Shown: positions 1 through 9,700, numbered from the stretch's first letter. The stretch: DNA of 53,687 bases from Chloroflexota bacterium (GCA_022824225.1 JAJEAH010000014.1:1-53687); one strand, 5' to 3'. Numbers and translations are program-made. The notes: a model not told the origin generated them from the letters alone.

Positions 1-330
1 TGTCATTCCGAACGGAGCGCAGCGCAGTGAGGAATCTAAGGAGCCGCGCCAAGCGGGCGGCACGTTGCGCGGGCGCTAGATTCCTCGCAGGGCTCGGAAT
101 GACAAAAGACAGGGAACGCACATCCATGCCACGCCGAACGCTGCACGCGCCCACGCCAAACCGAACGCAGTACGCACCCACGCCAAACCGAACGCTGCAC
201 CCCCTATGTCTTTCCGACCGGCAATCAATGTCATTCCGAGCGGAGCGAGGAATCTAGCGCCCTGGTCTAAGCTACTCAGACTGCCTACAACCTTGGATTC
301 CTCTCTGCGCTGCGCCCCGCTCCGAATGAC
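1..330. repeat. Composite repeat: two palindromic elements around a minisatellite (left window end)
   Basis: Two imperfect palindromes, 1-104 and 229-330, each begin with TGTCATTCCGA, run into GAGGAATCTA, and end with the reverse complement (TTCCTC, then CGGAATGAC). Between them are short direct repeats built on CACGCCAAACCGAACGC. The same arrangement occurs inverted at 53382-53687. Other members of the palindrome family are at 40745-40853 and 43409-43485. No ORF here looks like a protein. Confidence 0.85.
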
Positions 331-722
331 TGAACTTTGCGAATCGCTTTTGCTGCTCCGCCTCTCGCAACGGGCGATCAGGATTGATCAATACGGCCTC
401 CCTCACACGCAACGCCTACACCGGGACAGGGCCGAGAGACGGTCACTAGCGCTCGCCTTTCTGCCAGTGCCGCGCTTGAGCATTTCGCGCCGGCCGGCCA
501 GGCCGCTTGGTCGAGGTTCTACCTGGCAAGAGTATATCGCTGCGAAGGCGGCTACCGGCGTGGTAGACGCCACGCCGTACCGCAGGCGCTAGCTCCCCGG
601 CACGCTCTCGCGATGCCATGGTTCTTGTGCGGGGCCGCAACCGGATCCATCCCACCACACCCAGCAGCGTAACGTCCTCTATCGAATTGGCGTTTCCCAA
701 CCAGACTGCGGCTGGGGTAGTG
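331..722. other. Intergenic, no gene seen
   Basis: No ORF in this stretch on either strand resembles a protein, and no RNA gene was recognised. It leads into the -10 element before nadA. Confidence 0.5.
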
Positions 723-728
723 TATAAT
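723..728 (+). promoter_or_regulatory. Candidate -10 box upstream of nadA
   Basis: A perfect TATAAT lies about 80 nt before the nadA start. No convincing -35 box is seen at 16-18 nt spacing, so this is a weak call based on the -10 alone. Confidence 0.3.
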
Positions 729-808
729 GCAAGCAAAGCTGCAGCGCGGGGTTGCATGTCCGTGTAAGCGCGCGCTGCCGCACAAGGGGAGTAGGGGAAA
801 AGGTAGGC

Positions 809-1999
809 ATGGCAGCCACGGCAGACGCGCTATCGCCGCGCGACGCGATGTCGCCGCGCGAATACCGGCGGATTCACCGCAATCTCTTACGCAGCCGACG
901 CACCGCCGGCAGAGAACACGAACCGATACCCAAACACTATCTGCAATTAGCCGCGGAGGAGCTGGACCAACGCATCGCCGCGGTACGGCAGCAATTGGGC
1001 GAGCGCGTGCTCGTGCTCGGCCACCACTATCAACGCGACGAGGTCATCAAGTACGCTGACTTACGCGGGGATTCCTTTAAGTTGGCCACGTTTGCCGCCA
1101 CTCGGCGGGACGCCGAATACATCATCTTCTGCGGCGTGCACTTCATGGCCGAAAGCGCCGACATCCTCACGGACGAACACCAGTCGGTGATCCTGCCCAA
1201 TCCCACGGCAGGGTGCTCCATGGCCGACATGGCCGACATCGACGACATCGTGGAGTGCTGGGAGCAGCTCACCGGCGCGGCCGGCGAGTCCATTGTGCCC
1301 ATCACGTACATGAATTCCACCGCGGCCCTGAAGGCCTTCTGCGGCGCCCACGGCGGGATCGTGTGCACCTCCTCCAATGCCGCGGCCGTCTACGAGTGGG
1401 CCATGGCGCGCGGCGAGAAGATTCTCTTCTTCCCGGACCAGCATCTGGGACGCAACACCGGTCTGAAATTCGGCATTGCGACTGATGAGATGGTGGTATG
1501 GGACCCGGCGGAACCGGTGCTCGGCGGCAATACCGCGGCGGACGTGCAAAAAGCTAAGGTCATTCTCTGGAAAGGCTGGTGCTCGGTGCACACGCGCTTC
1601 ACCGTGAAACAGGTGGAGTTTGCCCGCCGCCAGCAGCCGGACGTGAACGTGATCGTCCATCCCGAGTGCCCCATGGAGGTGGTGCAGGCGGCCGACTACA
1701 ACGGCTCCACCGAGTTCATCCTGAAGACCATCACGGAGGCCCCCGCCGGCACGGCCTGGTCGGTGGGCACCGAAATCAACATGGTCAACCGCATGGCCGC
1801 CGAAAACCCCGACAAGCAAATCTCCTGCCTGGACCCCATCGTCTGCCCCTGCTCCACTATGTACCGCATCCATCCCGCCTACGTCGCCTGGGTGATGGAA
1901 GACCTGCTGGAAGGCAAGGTCACGAACCAGGTGAGCGTGGACGCCGAAGTGGCGCACTGGGCGGTCGTATCCCTGGAGCGCATGCTCACCGTGCATTAG
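809..1999 (+). CDS. nadA: Quinolinate synthase NadA
   Basis: Quinolinate synthase condenses iminoaspartate with dihydroxyacetone phosphate in de novo NAD synthesis and carries a [4Fe-4S] cluster. The 396-aa protein shows the family motifs VLGHHYQRDEV (about 69-79), FCGVHFMAESADIL (about 107-120), GCSMADMA, HPECPMEV and CPCSTMYRIHP. Likely cluster ligands are Cys108, Cys258 and one of Cys346/Cys348. The ATG at 809 is preferred over the upstream in-frame start at 752 because conserved sequence begins well after it and AGG-rich sequence precedes it. The protein is of the longer NadA type, with an N-terminal extension of about 45 residues. No nadB or nadC lies nearby, so the gene stands alone here. 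Confidence 0.96.
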   Translation: MAATADALSPRDAMSPREYRRIHRNLLRSRRTAGREHEPIPKHYLQLAAEELDQRIAAVRQQLGERVLVLGHHYQRDEVIKYADLRGDSFKLATFAATRRDAEYIIFCGVHFMAESADILTDEHQSVILPNPTAGCSMADMADIDDIVECWEQLTGAAGESIVPITYMNSTAALKAFCGAHGGIVCTSSNAAAVYEWAMARGEKILFFPDQHLGRNTGLKFGIATDEMVVWDPAEPVLGGNTAADVQKAKVILWKGWCSVHTRFTVKQVEFARRQQPDVNVIVHPECPMEVVQAADYNGSTEFILKTITEAPAGTAWSVGTEINMVNRMAAENPDKQISCLDPIVCPCSTMYRIHPAYVAWVMEDLLEGKVTNQVSVDAEVAHWAVVSLERMLTVH

Positions 2000-2180
2000 G
2001 TACTGCCCCTACTCAACGTGCGTGCAATTCCTAGCCAATTCCGCGGAGCGGCTAGGGGCGTTCTACTAATGCAATCTAGCAACTCCTTCTCCAGATGCGC
2101 CAACTAGCAGAACTTTGGCGATCCCAATCACTTTGCTCATGCTGACTGATGGAGACTGTAGGCTACTGGGAATCTGAGCG

Positions 2181-3143
2181 ATGGCAGTCAACAGGGATAA
2201 GCCGGATAGATGGAAGCATGACATTGCGCAGTCAGTGGACATGTACAACGACTGGTTTGTTCGGTTTGCGCCTGAGGCTTACCGATCGACCCGTGCTCAA
2301 ACCACCAAAGATGTCGAAGCGACTCTAACAGTCACAAGTAACTTGACCGGCTTTGGACTAACGCTGCTAAAATCGAATCCTGCAATTCTACCTACGTTGC
2401 GGATGTCAACATGCCCACCCTTGGCAGTGGACCGACTTATCGGGCTTGCCGGAGTGCCCCCAAATCTGGTTAGAGTCATGGAGAAGGCTGGCAGACTGCC
2501 GCCACGAATGCTCCCAGGAGATCTGAACGATGCTCTGGAGAGAATCGCGGCGGTAATTCGAAGAATGGCCGACCCTGACATTTTTGTATGGCTGAAACGC
2601 GGGGACAAGCCGTCAGAGCACGAACTGTATAGGGCGGCAACGATCGTAGCAGATCGATTGACCGGAGCGGTAGCAAATCCTATTGTCCGAAACGCGCAAG
2701 AGAGGCGACAACTAGATGCTATCGCCAAATGGCTGGAGAGCCGAGGGTACTGCGAACTCCCGCCTGAAGAGAGAGCAGCGTATCGTAGTTTGTTACCGGG
2801 AACATTCGGATTTCGGATGAATGTGCCAGCCGAACAAGAAGGAACTGGCAGACCAGTCAACATCCCAGTTGACACAGTCGTAATGCCCAAGACTGCTAAA
2901 CCTGGAGACTTTCCGTTCTTGATAGAGGCCAAGTCAGCAGGAGATTCCACTAATGTCAATAAGCGGCGCAAGGAGGAAGCAGTTAAGATTGGCCAGTTGC
3001 GCCGGACGTATGGACAAGAAGTCAAATATATCCTCTTCCTTTGCGGCTACTTCGACAGCGGCTATTTGGGCTATGAGGCGGCGGAAGGCATTGATTGGGT
3101 ATGGGAGCATCGAATTGAGGATTTAGGAGAGTTCGACCTGTAG
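2181..3143 (+). CDS. Type II restriction endonuclease, XamI family
   Basis: The 320-aa protein resembles the XamI endonuclease family; XamI cuts GTCGAC. Visible family features are the N-terminal block DKPDRWKHDIAQSVDMYNDWF and the LRMSTCPPLAVDRLIGLAG segment (about 73-91). A PD-(D/E)XK-like core is seen as D243 plus E249-A-K251, followed by a Lys/Arg-rich helix. The adjacent DNA methyltransferase starts at the base after this stop codon, which is typical of an RM pair. Base composition is visibly lower in GC than the flanking genes, suggesting acquisition by transfer. Family assignment is from recognition of motifs; specificity is inferred. Confidence 0.8.
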   Translation: MAVNRDKPDRWKHDIAQSVDMYNDWFVRFAPEAYRSTRAQTTKDVEATLTVTSNLTGFGLTLLKSNPAILPTLRMSTCPPLAVDRLIGLAGVPPNLVRVMEKAGRLPPRMLPGDLNDALERIAAVIRRMADPDIFVWLKRGDKPSEHELYRAATIVADRLTGAVANPIVRNAQERRQLDAIAKWLESRGYCELPPEERAAYRSLLPGTFGFRMNVPAEQEGTGRPVNIPVDTVVMPKTAKPGDFPFLIEAKSAGDSTNVNKRRKEEAVKIGQLRRTYGQEVKYILFLCGYFDSGYLGYEAAEGIDWVWEHRIEDLGEFDL

Positions 3144-4727
3144 ATGACAAACACTGTGAGTGACCTAGAAGAGCGTCGCATAGCCATACAAGCTGAATTG
3201 GATGCCGCCAAGAATCAGGCGGAACGGAACCAGTTGGGCCAGTTCGCGACGCCAACGGGGCTCGCCGCCGAAATGCTCCGGTACGCCGAAGAGCAACTAG
3301 ATGAAGCTACGCGAATCCGGTTCTTAGATCCAGCCCTCGGGACCGGGTCGTTCTATTCGGCACTGGGAGAAGTGTTCCCCAAAGAACGTCTGGCGCATGC
3401 CGTTGGCTATGAGATCGACCCGCATTACGGCTTGGCAGCGGCAAAACTCTGGAGCGGCTCAAGCCTGGACGTTCGTCTGGATGACTTTACCCGTGTCACG
3501 CCACCGATGGATTCAGAAAGATTCAACCTGCTGATCTGCAACCCTCCTTACGTGCGACATCATCACATTCCCAATGGTGATAAAGCACGCCTCAAAGAAC
3601 TGGTATGGAAGGCTTGCGGCATTGAAATCGACGGGCTTGCCGGCTTGTACTGCTACTTTCTTTGCTTGAGTCACGCTTGGATGGCGCAGGGCGGACTGGC
3701 CGGGTGGCTGATACCCAGCGAATTCATGGACGTGAAGTATGGCGCATCGGTCAAAAGCTACTTACTTGATAGGGTTACACTGACCCACATCCATCGCTTT
3801 GACCCAAACGAGGTGCAATTCGGCGATGCTCTGGTTTCATCGTCTGTTGTCTGGTTTAGGAATGAAAGTCCACGCCGTGACCACCAGGTGCGTATGACCT
3901 ATGGCGGCTCTTTGCTGAGGCCCAAGTTAGAGCGGCTGGTGCCTGTCAGGACATTGGGCCACGACCGCAAGTGGACGAAGTACTCGATGAATGAGATCCG
4001 TCAAGAGCCAAATGCGCCGGTACTGTCCGACTTCTTCAATATCAAGCGCGGATTGGCGACGGGCAGCAATCCGTATTTCATCCTGTCCGCCGAAGAAATC
4101 GAAGATCGGGACCTGCCTCTCGAGACGTTTCGGCCAATACTTCCGAGCCCACGGTATGTGCCGGAAGATGAGATTGAGTCTGATGAGTTAGGCAATCCAG
4201 TGTTAAATCGGCGACTGTTTCTCTTAGACTGTCGCTTGCCGGAAGGGGAGATCGAGAAGCGCTTTCCGGCGCTAATGGCGTATCTCGAGGAAGGAAAAGA
4301 ACACGGTGTTGCCGATCGTTATCTGTGCAGGCACAGAAAGGTCTGGTATGCGCAAGAGCACAGGCCGGAGGCTCCATTGCTCTGCACCTACATGGGCCGG
4401 AACGACAACAAGCGGGGACGGCCATTCCGCTTCATCTTGAATCACTCGCGGGCGACGGCTTCGAATGTGTACCTAATGCTGTATCCCAAAGAACCGCTGA
4501 GCTGGTTGATGCGGGAACAGCCTGAGCTCAAACAACGTGTCTGGGAAACTCTGAATGAAATTCGCCCACAGGCGATGCTCGGCGAGGGTAGAGTGTATGG
4601 CGGTGGGCTGCACAAGCTGGAGCCTAAAGAGCTGGGGAACGTACCAGCGGTTGCGCTCGCGGAGTTGCTGCAGGAGATGGGGTTGCAGCAGGAGCAGCAA
4701 CAGTTGGCATTGTTCCAGCTAGTCTGA
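3144..4727 (+). CDS. Adenine-specific DNA methyltransferase of the XamI-like RM system
   Basis: This 527-aa N6-adenine methyltransferase would protect host sites from the endonuclease encoded just before it. Motif X-like GQFATP lies at 32-37, SAM-binding motif I FLDPALGTGSF at 60-70, and catalytic NPPYVRHHH at 133-141. The NPPY tetrad marks the gamma-type N6-adenine class. The long C-terminal half is the expected target-recognition region. The start codon abuts the endonuclease stop (TAG then ATG), so the two are translationally linked. The gene is as AT-shifted as its partner. The likely target is GTCGAC by analogy with XamI/SalI; this is not proven by sequence. Confidence 0.88.
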   Translation: MTNTVSDLEERRIAIQAELDAAKNQAERNQLGQFATPTGLAAEMLRYAEEQLDEATRIRFLDPALGTGSFYSALGEVFPKERLAHAVGYEIDPHYGLAAAKLWSGSSLDVRLDDFTRVTPPMDSERFNLLICNPPYVRHHHIPNGDKARLKELVWKACGIEIDGLAGLYCYFLCLSHAWMAQGGLAGWLIPSEFMDVKYGASVKSYLLDRVTLTHIHRFDPNEVQFGDALVSSSVVWFRNESPRRDHQVRMTYGGSLLRPKLERLVPVRTLGHDRKWTKYSMNEIRQEPNAPVLSDFFNIKRGLATGSNPYFILSAEEIEDRDLPLETFRPILPSPRYVPEDEIESDELGNPVLNRRLFLLDCRLPEGEIEKRFPALMAYLEEGKEHGVADRYLCRHRKVWYAQEHRPEAPLLCTYMGRNDNKRGRPFRFILNHSRATASNVYLMLYPKEPLSWLMREQPELKQRVWETLNEIRPQAMLGEGRVYGGGLHKLEPKELGNVPAVALAELLQEMGLQQEQQQLALFQLV

Positions 4728-4798
4728 GAACATGCGTATACATTGAAACCTCTCTTGCAGTCCCCGCTGCGGTGCGCCTCACACCTGACAACGCACCT

Positions 4799-4827
4799 TT
4801 GGCAGTCCCGCATGCGTGCAGTATACT
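4799..4827 (+). promoter_or_regulatory. Predicted sigma-70 promoter for the HpcH-type aldolase gene
   Basis: TTGGCA (4799-4804) and TATACT (4822-4827) are separated by 17 nt. The -10 box is about 57 nt before the start codon at 4885. Each box differs from consensus by one base. Confidence 0.5.
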
Positions 4828-4884
4828 GACACGAGCGCGGGACGTATGCGTGCCCCCGCGTCTACATCTCGCCGGAGGTTCCTC

Positions 4885-5667
4885 ATGCGACCGAATACGT
4901 TTCGCGAATTGCTCGCTGCCGATAAGCCTACCCTTGCCACCCACGTCCACAGCACGTGGCCCGGCATGGTGGAAGTCATCGGCCTGACCGGCATGTACGA
5001 TTACGTCGAGTTCGTGGCCGAATACGCGCCGTTCGACTTGCACGACCTGGAGAACTTCTGCCGGGCGGCGGAACTGCACAATCTCTCGACCATGATCAAG
5101 GTCGACCAGGCCCCGCGCAGCTTTCTGGCGCAGCGCGCCATCGGCGCCGGTTTCCAGAGCGTGCTCTTTGCCGATTGCCGCAGTCCGGAGGACGCCCAGG
5201 AGTGCGTGCGGGCGGTGCGGCCGGAAACGCCGGAATCCGGCGGCATCCACGGCGTGGGCCTGCGCCGGGCCTGGTACTTGTCATACGGCTCCGGTCCGGA
5301 ATATCCCCAGGCCCTGGATAACGTGGTCGTGGCGCTGATGATCGAGAAGCAACCCGCCGTGGACCGCCTGGACGAGTTGTTGGCCGTCGGCGGCATCGAC
5401 ATGGTGCAGTGGGGGCCTTCCGACTATTCCATGAGCATCGGCCGGCCCGGCGAAAGCCAGCACCCGGACGTCCGCGCCGCCGAAAAGAAAGTGTTCGAGA
5501 CGTGCCTGGCCCAAGGCATCCCGCCCCGTGCCGAAATCCACTCGGCAGAGCAGGCCAAGCGGTTCCTGGATATGGGCGTGCGCCACTTCTGCCTGGGCAC
5601 CGACATCAACATCGTCCACAACTGGCTCAAGGCTGAAGGCGATAGCCTGCGCAATTTGCTGGCTTGA
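4885..5667 (+). CDS. HpcH/HpaI aldolase / citrate lyase-like protein
   Basis: The 260-aa protein belongs to the HpcH/HpaI class II aldolase superfamily, metal-dependent TIM barrels that cleave or form 2-keto acids with pyruvate. Metal-ligand candidates are Glu154 (in LMIEKQ) and Asp180 (in WGPSDYSMS), the latter in the family-typical GPxD context. The usual EH near the end of strand 2 reads EY here (EFVAEYAPFDL), so substrate or mechanism may differ from HpaI. The ATG at 4885 has GGAGG at 4874-4878, which makes it a better start than the upstream in-frame codons. The gene has its own predicted promoter and no pathway neighbours. The substrate cannot be told. Confidence 0.85.
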   Translation: MRPNTFRELLAADKPTLATHVHSTWPGMVEVIGLTGMYDYVEFVAEYAPFDLHDLENFCRAAELHNLSTMIKVDQAPRSFLAQRAIGAGFQSVLFADCRSPEDAQECVRAVRPETPESGGIHGVGLRRAWYLSYGSGPEYPQALDNVVVALMIEKQPAVDRLDELLAVGGIDMVQWGPSDYSMSIGRPGESQHPDVRAAEKKVFETCLAQGIPPRAEIHSAEQAKRFLDMGVRHFCLGTDINIVHNWLKAEGDSLRNLLA

Positions 5668-5933
5668 GCTCGCGCAGCGGCCACGCGAAAGTCAGTGCCG
5701 CAGGCTCTGCCTTCGTGAAGTGCCCGGCCCCGCGATGGGCAGGCGACGGCAAACGCGCGCCGGCCAGGAATTGAGTCGTGTGCTGACGCCGGGTTGCAAC
5801 TACTCACAGACGCACCGATTATTCGTGTCCCATGCGCCTGTGGGATGCGCGCCTCGCAGCGGGAGCTCTCGCTTTTGCTTCCCTAACGAGGCCCCGGCGG
5901 TGAGTCCGGCGCCAAACGCGGAGTTTGTGGACG

Positions 5934-7871
5934 ATGCGAGCCGGAATACGCGCGAACGCTGCGCGAGTTGAATTCAGCAGGTATGCAACCAAGGGCGAGC
6001 CGCGGCTCTGGCTGCTGCTCTTGGGTATTGAGATTCTGAGCGCGAGCGCGGCCGCCGCGACCCTGACCACCGGCCAGCCACCGAGTTTCGCCTCCGATCG
6101 CGCGTGGGTCGGGCTGTTCCTGCTTTCCGCACTTGGCAGCGTGATCGCTGCGGCGGTTCTCACCACTAGCCTGCGTTACCTCGGCAAGCTCACCCCTCAG
6201 TCCGCGCTGCGGCGGGCGGCCCTGACAATCTTGCCGGTCTTGCCGGGCGGCCTTATTGCTGCCGTAGCGGGCCTCGCGCCGGAATTCGCCGACTCGCTGA
6301 AGACTTTGGCGCGTCTGCGCTTGCTCATTGGCGTCGCAGTTCTCGTCGCGGTCACCGGCACAGCGTGGACTGTTCTGCTGTGGACGGCCGACGAAGGTCG
6401 AGGCTGGCTGCGCCGGTTGCCATTCGGTAAGGCTCCCGCATGGTTTGTGGGCCTCGCCGTTTTTCTCGCAATGGTGGTCTCCGGGGGCGGACACCTGTAC
6501 AGCCCGGACACGTGGGCGGTCTATTCGGTCTCCCACTCGCTTGCCACCCGCGGCAGCCTGATCGTGCGCGACAACGATCCCTATCCTCTGAACCAGATGG
6601 GAATTCGCCCGGTAACGTTGGTAGAGAACGTACCGGCGGGCTATAGCAAGTGGCCGCTCTTGCAGTCGTTGGCCGCAGTGCCCGCATACCTGCTGGCGCG
6701 GGCCGTCGGGTCTGAACCCGATCACGAGTCCGCCACGATCGCCAATGAGAAGCGCGGCCGGCCCCTGGTGTTGCTGCTGGTTGGGCCCGCCTGGGCGGCA
6801 GGCGCGGCGGCGGCGGTGGTCTGGCTGCTGCGCGGCGCCGGCTATGGTACCGGCGCCGCGCTGACCGTGGTCCTGCTGATGGCGTTTTGCACGCCCTGGT
6901 GGCCCTATGCCAAGACGCTCTTCAACGCCATCCCCGCCGGTTGCTTGCTCGTGGTGAGTCTCGGCGCGGCGGCGAGAAGCTCGCCCGGCACTTGGCGGTG
7001 GCCCCTGGCAGCCGGCGTGGCCGCGGGACTGGCGGGCGCGGCCCGCTATGAACTGCTGTTGCTCGTCGCGCCGCTGGTGCTGGTGGTCGCCGTACGCTGC
7101 CGGCCCGCTCAGCCCACCGCACTCGCCCGATGGAGTCTCCTGCCCGCGGCCGCTTTCGCCGGCGCGTGGGCCGCCACGGGTACCGTCGCAGTGCTGCTTC
7201 CCAATCTCCTTACACGCGGAACACTGCTGGACTTCGGCTACGGCGGTCAGCAGACGCTCGCTGCCTGGAGCAACGACCCCCACGTCGGCGTCTACGGCAT
7301 CCTCATGAGTCCGGGCTTTGGCCTGCTTGTCTATGCGCCTGTCCTGGCGTTGGCGGGGTTGGCCTTGGTCTGGATGTGGGAAGACGCGCCGGAGCTGGCG
7401 GCGGCAATTGCCGCCATCGCCATAGGGCTTGTCGTGCTCTACGGCAGTTTCCACACGTGGCAGGCCGGCTTGACCTGGGGGCCGCGCTACCTGGTGACGA
7501 CAGTGCCGCTCCTGTGCCTGCCGTTGGCGGCGTATGTGCAACGGAACGCGCACAATGCCATGGCAATGGGTGTGCTCGGGGGACTGGGGGCCTATGGCTT
7601 CTTGGTCAACGGCCTGGCCGTGCTATTTGACTTCAATCGCGGTTGGCACAACCTCTGGTCGCTCGGCGCAAGTCCGTGGCATATCGTGTGGACGCCCCAC
7701 TTCTCGCCGATCGGGGCCCACGTGCGCTTGCTGCGCGGGTGGTATGCGCACAGCCAGGGCAGCTTCGATCTCTACGTGGCAACGTACGCCGGTTGGCTGG
7801 CGGTCTGCCTCCTGGCAATTGCCGTCGCGTTATTCGTCGGCGTGGCGCGCGCCGGCAGAAGCCGCCCCTAG
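5934..7871 (+). CDS. Polytopic membrane protein, GT-C glycosyltransferase-like
   Basis: The protein has about 645 aa and many hydrophobic segments spread over its length. It resembles GT-C / dolichyl-phosphate-mannose type glycosyltransferases. These act at the membrane with lipid-linked sugars; here the family is inferred from topology rather than a decisive motif. A loop with HLYSPDTWAVYSVSHSLATRG (about 185-205) may correspond to the acidic first-loop region of this fold. Later segments include ARYELLLL and TWGPRYLVTTVPLL, patterns common in such enzymes. The start at 5934 (ATG) is preferred to TTG at 5925; GGAG lies 10 nt upstream. It is monocistronic, with no polysaccharide genes next to it. 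Confidence 0.6.
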   Translation: MRAGIRANAARVEFSRYATKGEPRLWLLLLGIEILSASAAAATLTTGQPPSFASDRAWVGLFLLSALGSVIAAAVLTTSLRYLGKLTPQSALRRAALTILPVLPGGLIAAVAGLAPEFADSLKTLARLRLLIGVAVLVAVTGTAWTVLLWTADEGRGWLRRLPFGKAPAWFVGLAVFLAMVVSGGGHLYSPDTWAVYSVSHSLATRGSLIVRDNDPYPLNQMGIRPVTLVENVPAGYSKWPLLQSLAAVPAYLLARAVGSEPDHESATIANEKRGRPLVLLLVGPAWAAGAAAAVVWLLRGAGYGTGAALTVVLLMAFCTPWWPYAKTLFNAIPAGCLLVVSLGAAARSSPGTWRWPLAAGVAAGLAGAARYELLLLVAPLVLVVAVRCRPAQPTALARWSLLPAAAFAGAWAATGTVAVLLPNLLTRGTLLDFGYGGQQTLAAWSNDPHVGVYGILMSPGFGLLVYAPVLALAGLALVWMWEDAPELAAAIAAIAIGLVVLYGSFHTWQAGLTWGPRYLVTTVPLLCLPLAAYVQRNAHNAMAMGVLGGLGAYGFLVNGLAVLFDFNRGWHNLWSLGASPWHIVWTPHFSPIGAHVRLLRGWYAHSQGSFDLYVATYAGWLAVCLLAIAVALFVGVARAGRSRP

Positions 7872-8168
7872 CCCCGGCAACTAAGCGGTAGCTTTACAGC
7901 CTGCGTTTGCGCGCTGCACAGCTTGGTAAGCCGGTCGCACGTGCCGCTGCCTCTAGGTGAGTTATGGGGGAGCCTGCGCGCCTGGCGCGTATCTAGCGCT
8001 TGCTTTCGGATTGGGGGGGGGGCCAACGGCTCGCAGTAGAAGGCATGAGAACGGCTGATTCACGCCCAGTTGCCCTTGGCGCTATTGCCAATGCAAGCGC
8101 AATCGGGTAGGATAATTGACAAGTTTATACCTAGCGAGAAAGGAGAAGGGACTACGCAAGAGACCGTG
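7872..8168. other. Intergenic, no gene seen
   Basis: No ORF or RNA gene is supported here. The stretch contains a run of nine G at about 8013-8021 and leads to the hairpin before the solute-binding protein gene. Confidence 0.5.
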
Positions 8169-8197
8169 CCCTAACAACGGCGCCAACGCCGTTAGGG
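8169..8197 (+). promoter_or_regulatory. Hairpin in the leader of the solute-binding protein gene
   Basis: CCCTAAC (8169-8175) pairs with GTTAGGG (8191-8197), and GGCG pairs with CGCC around a CCAA loop, with a three-base bulge. It lies about 70 nt before the start codon and is followed by TGGTTTGAA rather than a clear T-tract. It could be an attenuator, an operator or an upstream terminator; the sequence does not decide. Confidence 0.4.
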
Positions 8198-8269
8198 TGG
8201 TTTGAATGCAGAAGAGTCCAGTCTTCGAGTGGGTGTGGCAGATTACCATGCCGCAAAGGAGTGACGACC

Positions 8270-9643
8270 ATGCGCTATCGGACAAGCAGACGGAGTTTCA
8301 TCGCGGGTTCGGCAGCAGCTTTCGGTGCCGTTGCCTTGGCAGCGTGCGGTCAGGTTGCGACGACGGGCGAGATGATGGAGGAAGAAGCGGCTGAGCCGGA
8401 AGAGGAAGCACAGGCCGTCGAGGAGCCCGTAGCCGAGCAAGTGACCATCCAGTTCATGTGGCCGCCCTATTCACCGGCCAAAGAACGCTGGTACGAGCGC
8501 TTGGTGAGCGCCTATGAAGAGAAGAACCCTAACGTAACTATCTCCACGATTCTCGATACGGCGCTCAACGACCGCATTGGCACGAATGCCGCCGCCGGCG
8601 GCGGCTTGCTGGACGTGACCTGGCACGGCTGGGGCTGGGCCCGTTGGGGCGAAGAAGGAGTGTTCCTGCCGCTGGAGCCGTACGTGAAGGCATCGGGCCT
8701 CAACCTGGACGACTACTATAAGGCCGCCATCGACGGTGTCACCTGGAAAGGCACGCTGCACGCGCTGCCGCTGGGCATTCTGACGCCGGTCATGGCCCTC
8801 AATCTCGATTCGTTCGCGACGGCGGGCATCGAGCTGCCGGCCGATGACTGGACCTTTGGGGACATGATCGATATCGGCGCCAAGCTCACCGATGCCTCCA
8901 ACGGCAAGTGGGGCGTGTCGACGCGGTTCTGGTACTGGTCAACCTGGTACGTCTCCTACGGCCGCGATCAGGGCTCCATTAACAATGAATGGCAGACGAT
9001 GAGTTGGGACGCGCCGGTGCGCACCGAACTGATCAGGACGCGGGGAGACCTGTTCCACAAGCACCAAGTCGAAGCCTATGGCGACGATGCCGCGGAAGAG
9101 ACAATCTTCGACCACTTCAAGAACCAGAAGGTTGCCATCTATTCGGGCTACAACTGGCTGGTGCCCAGCTTCCGCACGGACGCGCAGTTCAATTGGACCT
9201 TGCATCCCATCCCGTTCATCGATTTCGAAGGTGAGCCGACGCGCAACGGCGCGCTCTACACCGAGGAAATCGCCCTGGTGGACGGCAGCAAGGTGCTCGA
9301 CCACGGCTGGGAGTTCGCCTCGTGGATCTGCGGGCCGGAGCAACTGGATACGGCAGCCCGTAACGGCGACACCACGCCGACGATCAAGTCGATTGCTGAG
9401 AGCGACGCCTTCATCAATCTGGACTTGCCGCCCGGCGAGAAGATCATCGAGTACCTGCGGGCGATGGAAACCGCCATACCGTTCTTGCTCCATCCCATCG
9501 GCGGCGACCTCGCCGGCCCGTTGTGGCAGAACGCCGGCCAGGCAACGCAAGCCAATCCGACATTGACGCCGGAGGAAGCAACACGCGCAGCCCAGGCCGA
9601 GTCCCAGGCTATCCTGGACGAGTATAACGAGAGCCGGCAGTAG
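8270..9643 (+). CDS. Extracellular solute-binding lipoprotein (ABC sugar-type)
   Basis: A 457-aa family 1-like substrate-binding protein, expected to be lipid-anchored outside the membrane and to feed an ABC importer. The N-terminus has a Tat-type RRSFIAG motif (7-13) and a lipobox LAAC with Cys26. An acidic low-complexity linker (about 33-52) is followed by the binding fold, starting VTIQFMWPPYSPAKERWYE. The start is ATG 8270, because AAAGGAG lies just before it; the upstream GTG at 8261 would overlap that ribosome binding site. No permease or ATPase gene lies near, so the transporter partner must be elsewhere. The substrate is unknown, with carbohydrates the usual one for this type. Confidence 0.88.
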   Translation: MRYRTSRRSFIAGSAAAFGAVALAACGQVATTGEMMEEEAAEPEEEAQAVEEPVAEQVTIQFMWPPYSPAKERWYERLVSAYEEKNPNVTISTILDTALNDRIGTNAAAGGGLLDVTWHGWGWARWGEEGVFLPLEPYVKASGLNLDDYYKAAIDGVTWKGTLHALPLGILTPVMALNLDSFATAGIELPADDWTFGDMIDIGAKLTDASNGKWGVSTRFWYWSTWYVSYGRDQGSINNEWQTMSWDAPVRTELIRTRGDLFHKHQVEAYGDDAAEETIFDHFKNQKVAIYSGYNWLVPSFRTDAQFNWTLHPIPFIDFEGEPTRNGALYTEEIALVDGSKVLDHGWEFASWICGPEQLDTAARNGDTTPTIKSIAESDAFINLDLPPGEKIIEYLRAMETAIPFLLHPIGGDLAGPLWQNAGQATQANPTLTPEEATRAAQAESQAILDEYNESRQ

Positions 9644-9674
9644 GTAAGCCTTCTACGCGTGGGGATATGATGCA

Positions 9675-9700
9675 TAGGGGCACGACGTGTCGTGCCCCTA
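9675..9700. repeat. Palindromic intergenic repeat (TAGGGGCACGAC arms)
   Basis: Arms TAGGGGCACGAC and GTCGTGCCCCTA flank a GT centre, directly after the solute-binding protein gene. The same palindrome, with 13-nt arms and an AT centre, is at 34963-34990. It may act as a bidirectional terminator, but no T-tract follows. Confidence 0.75.

Noticed and set aside
5883-7553. 556-codon minus-strand open frame
   Set aside because: It is antisense to the polytopic membrane protein, composed of Arg/Gln/Gly-rich sequence typical of shadow frames in GC-rich DNA.
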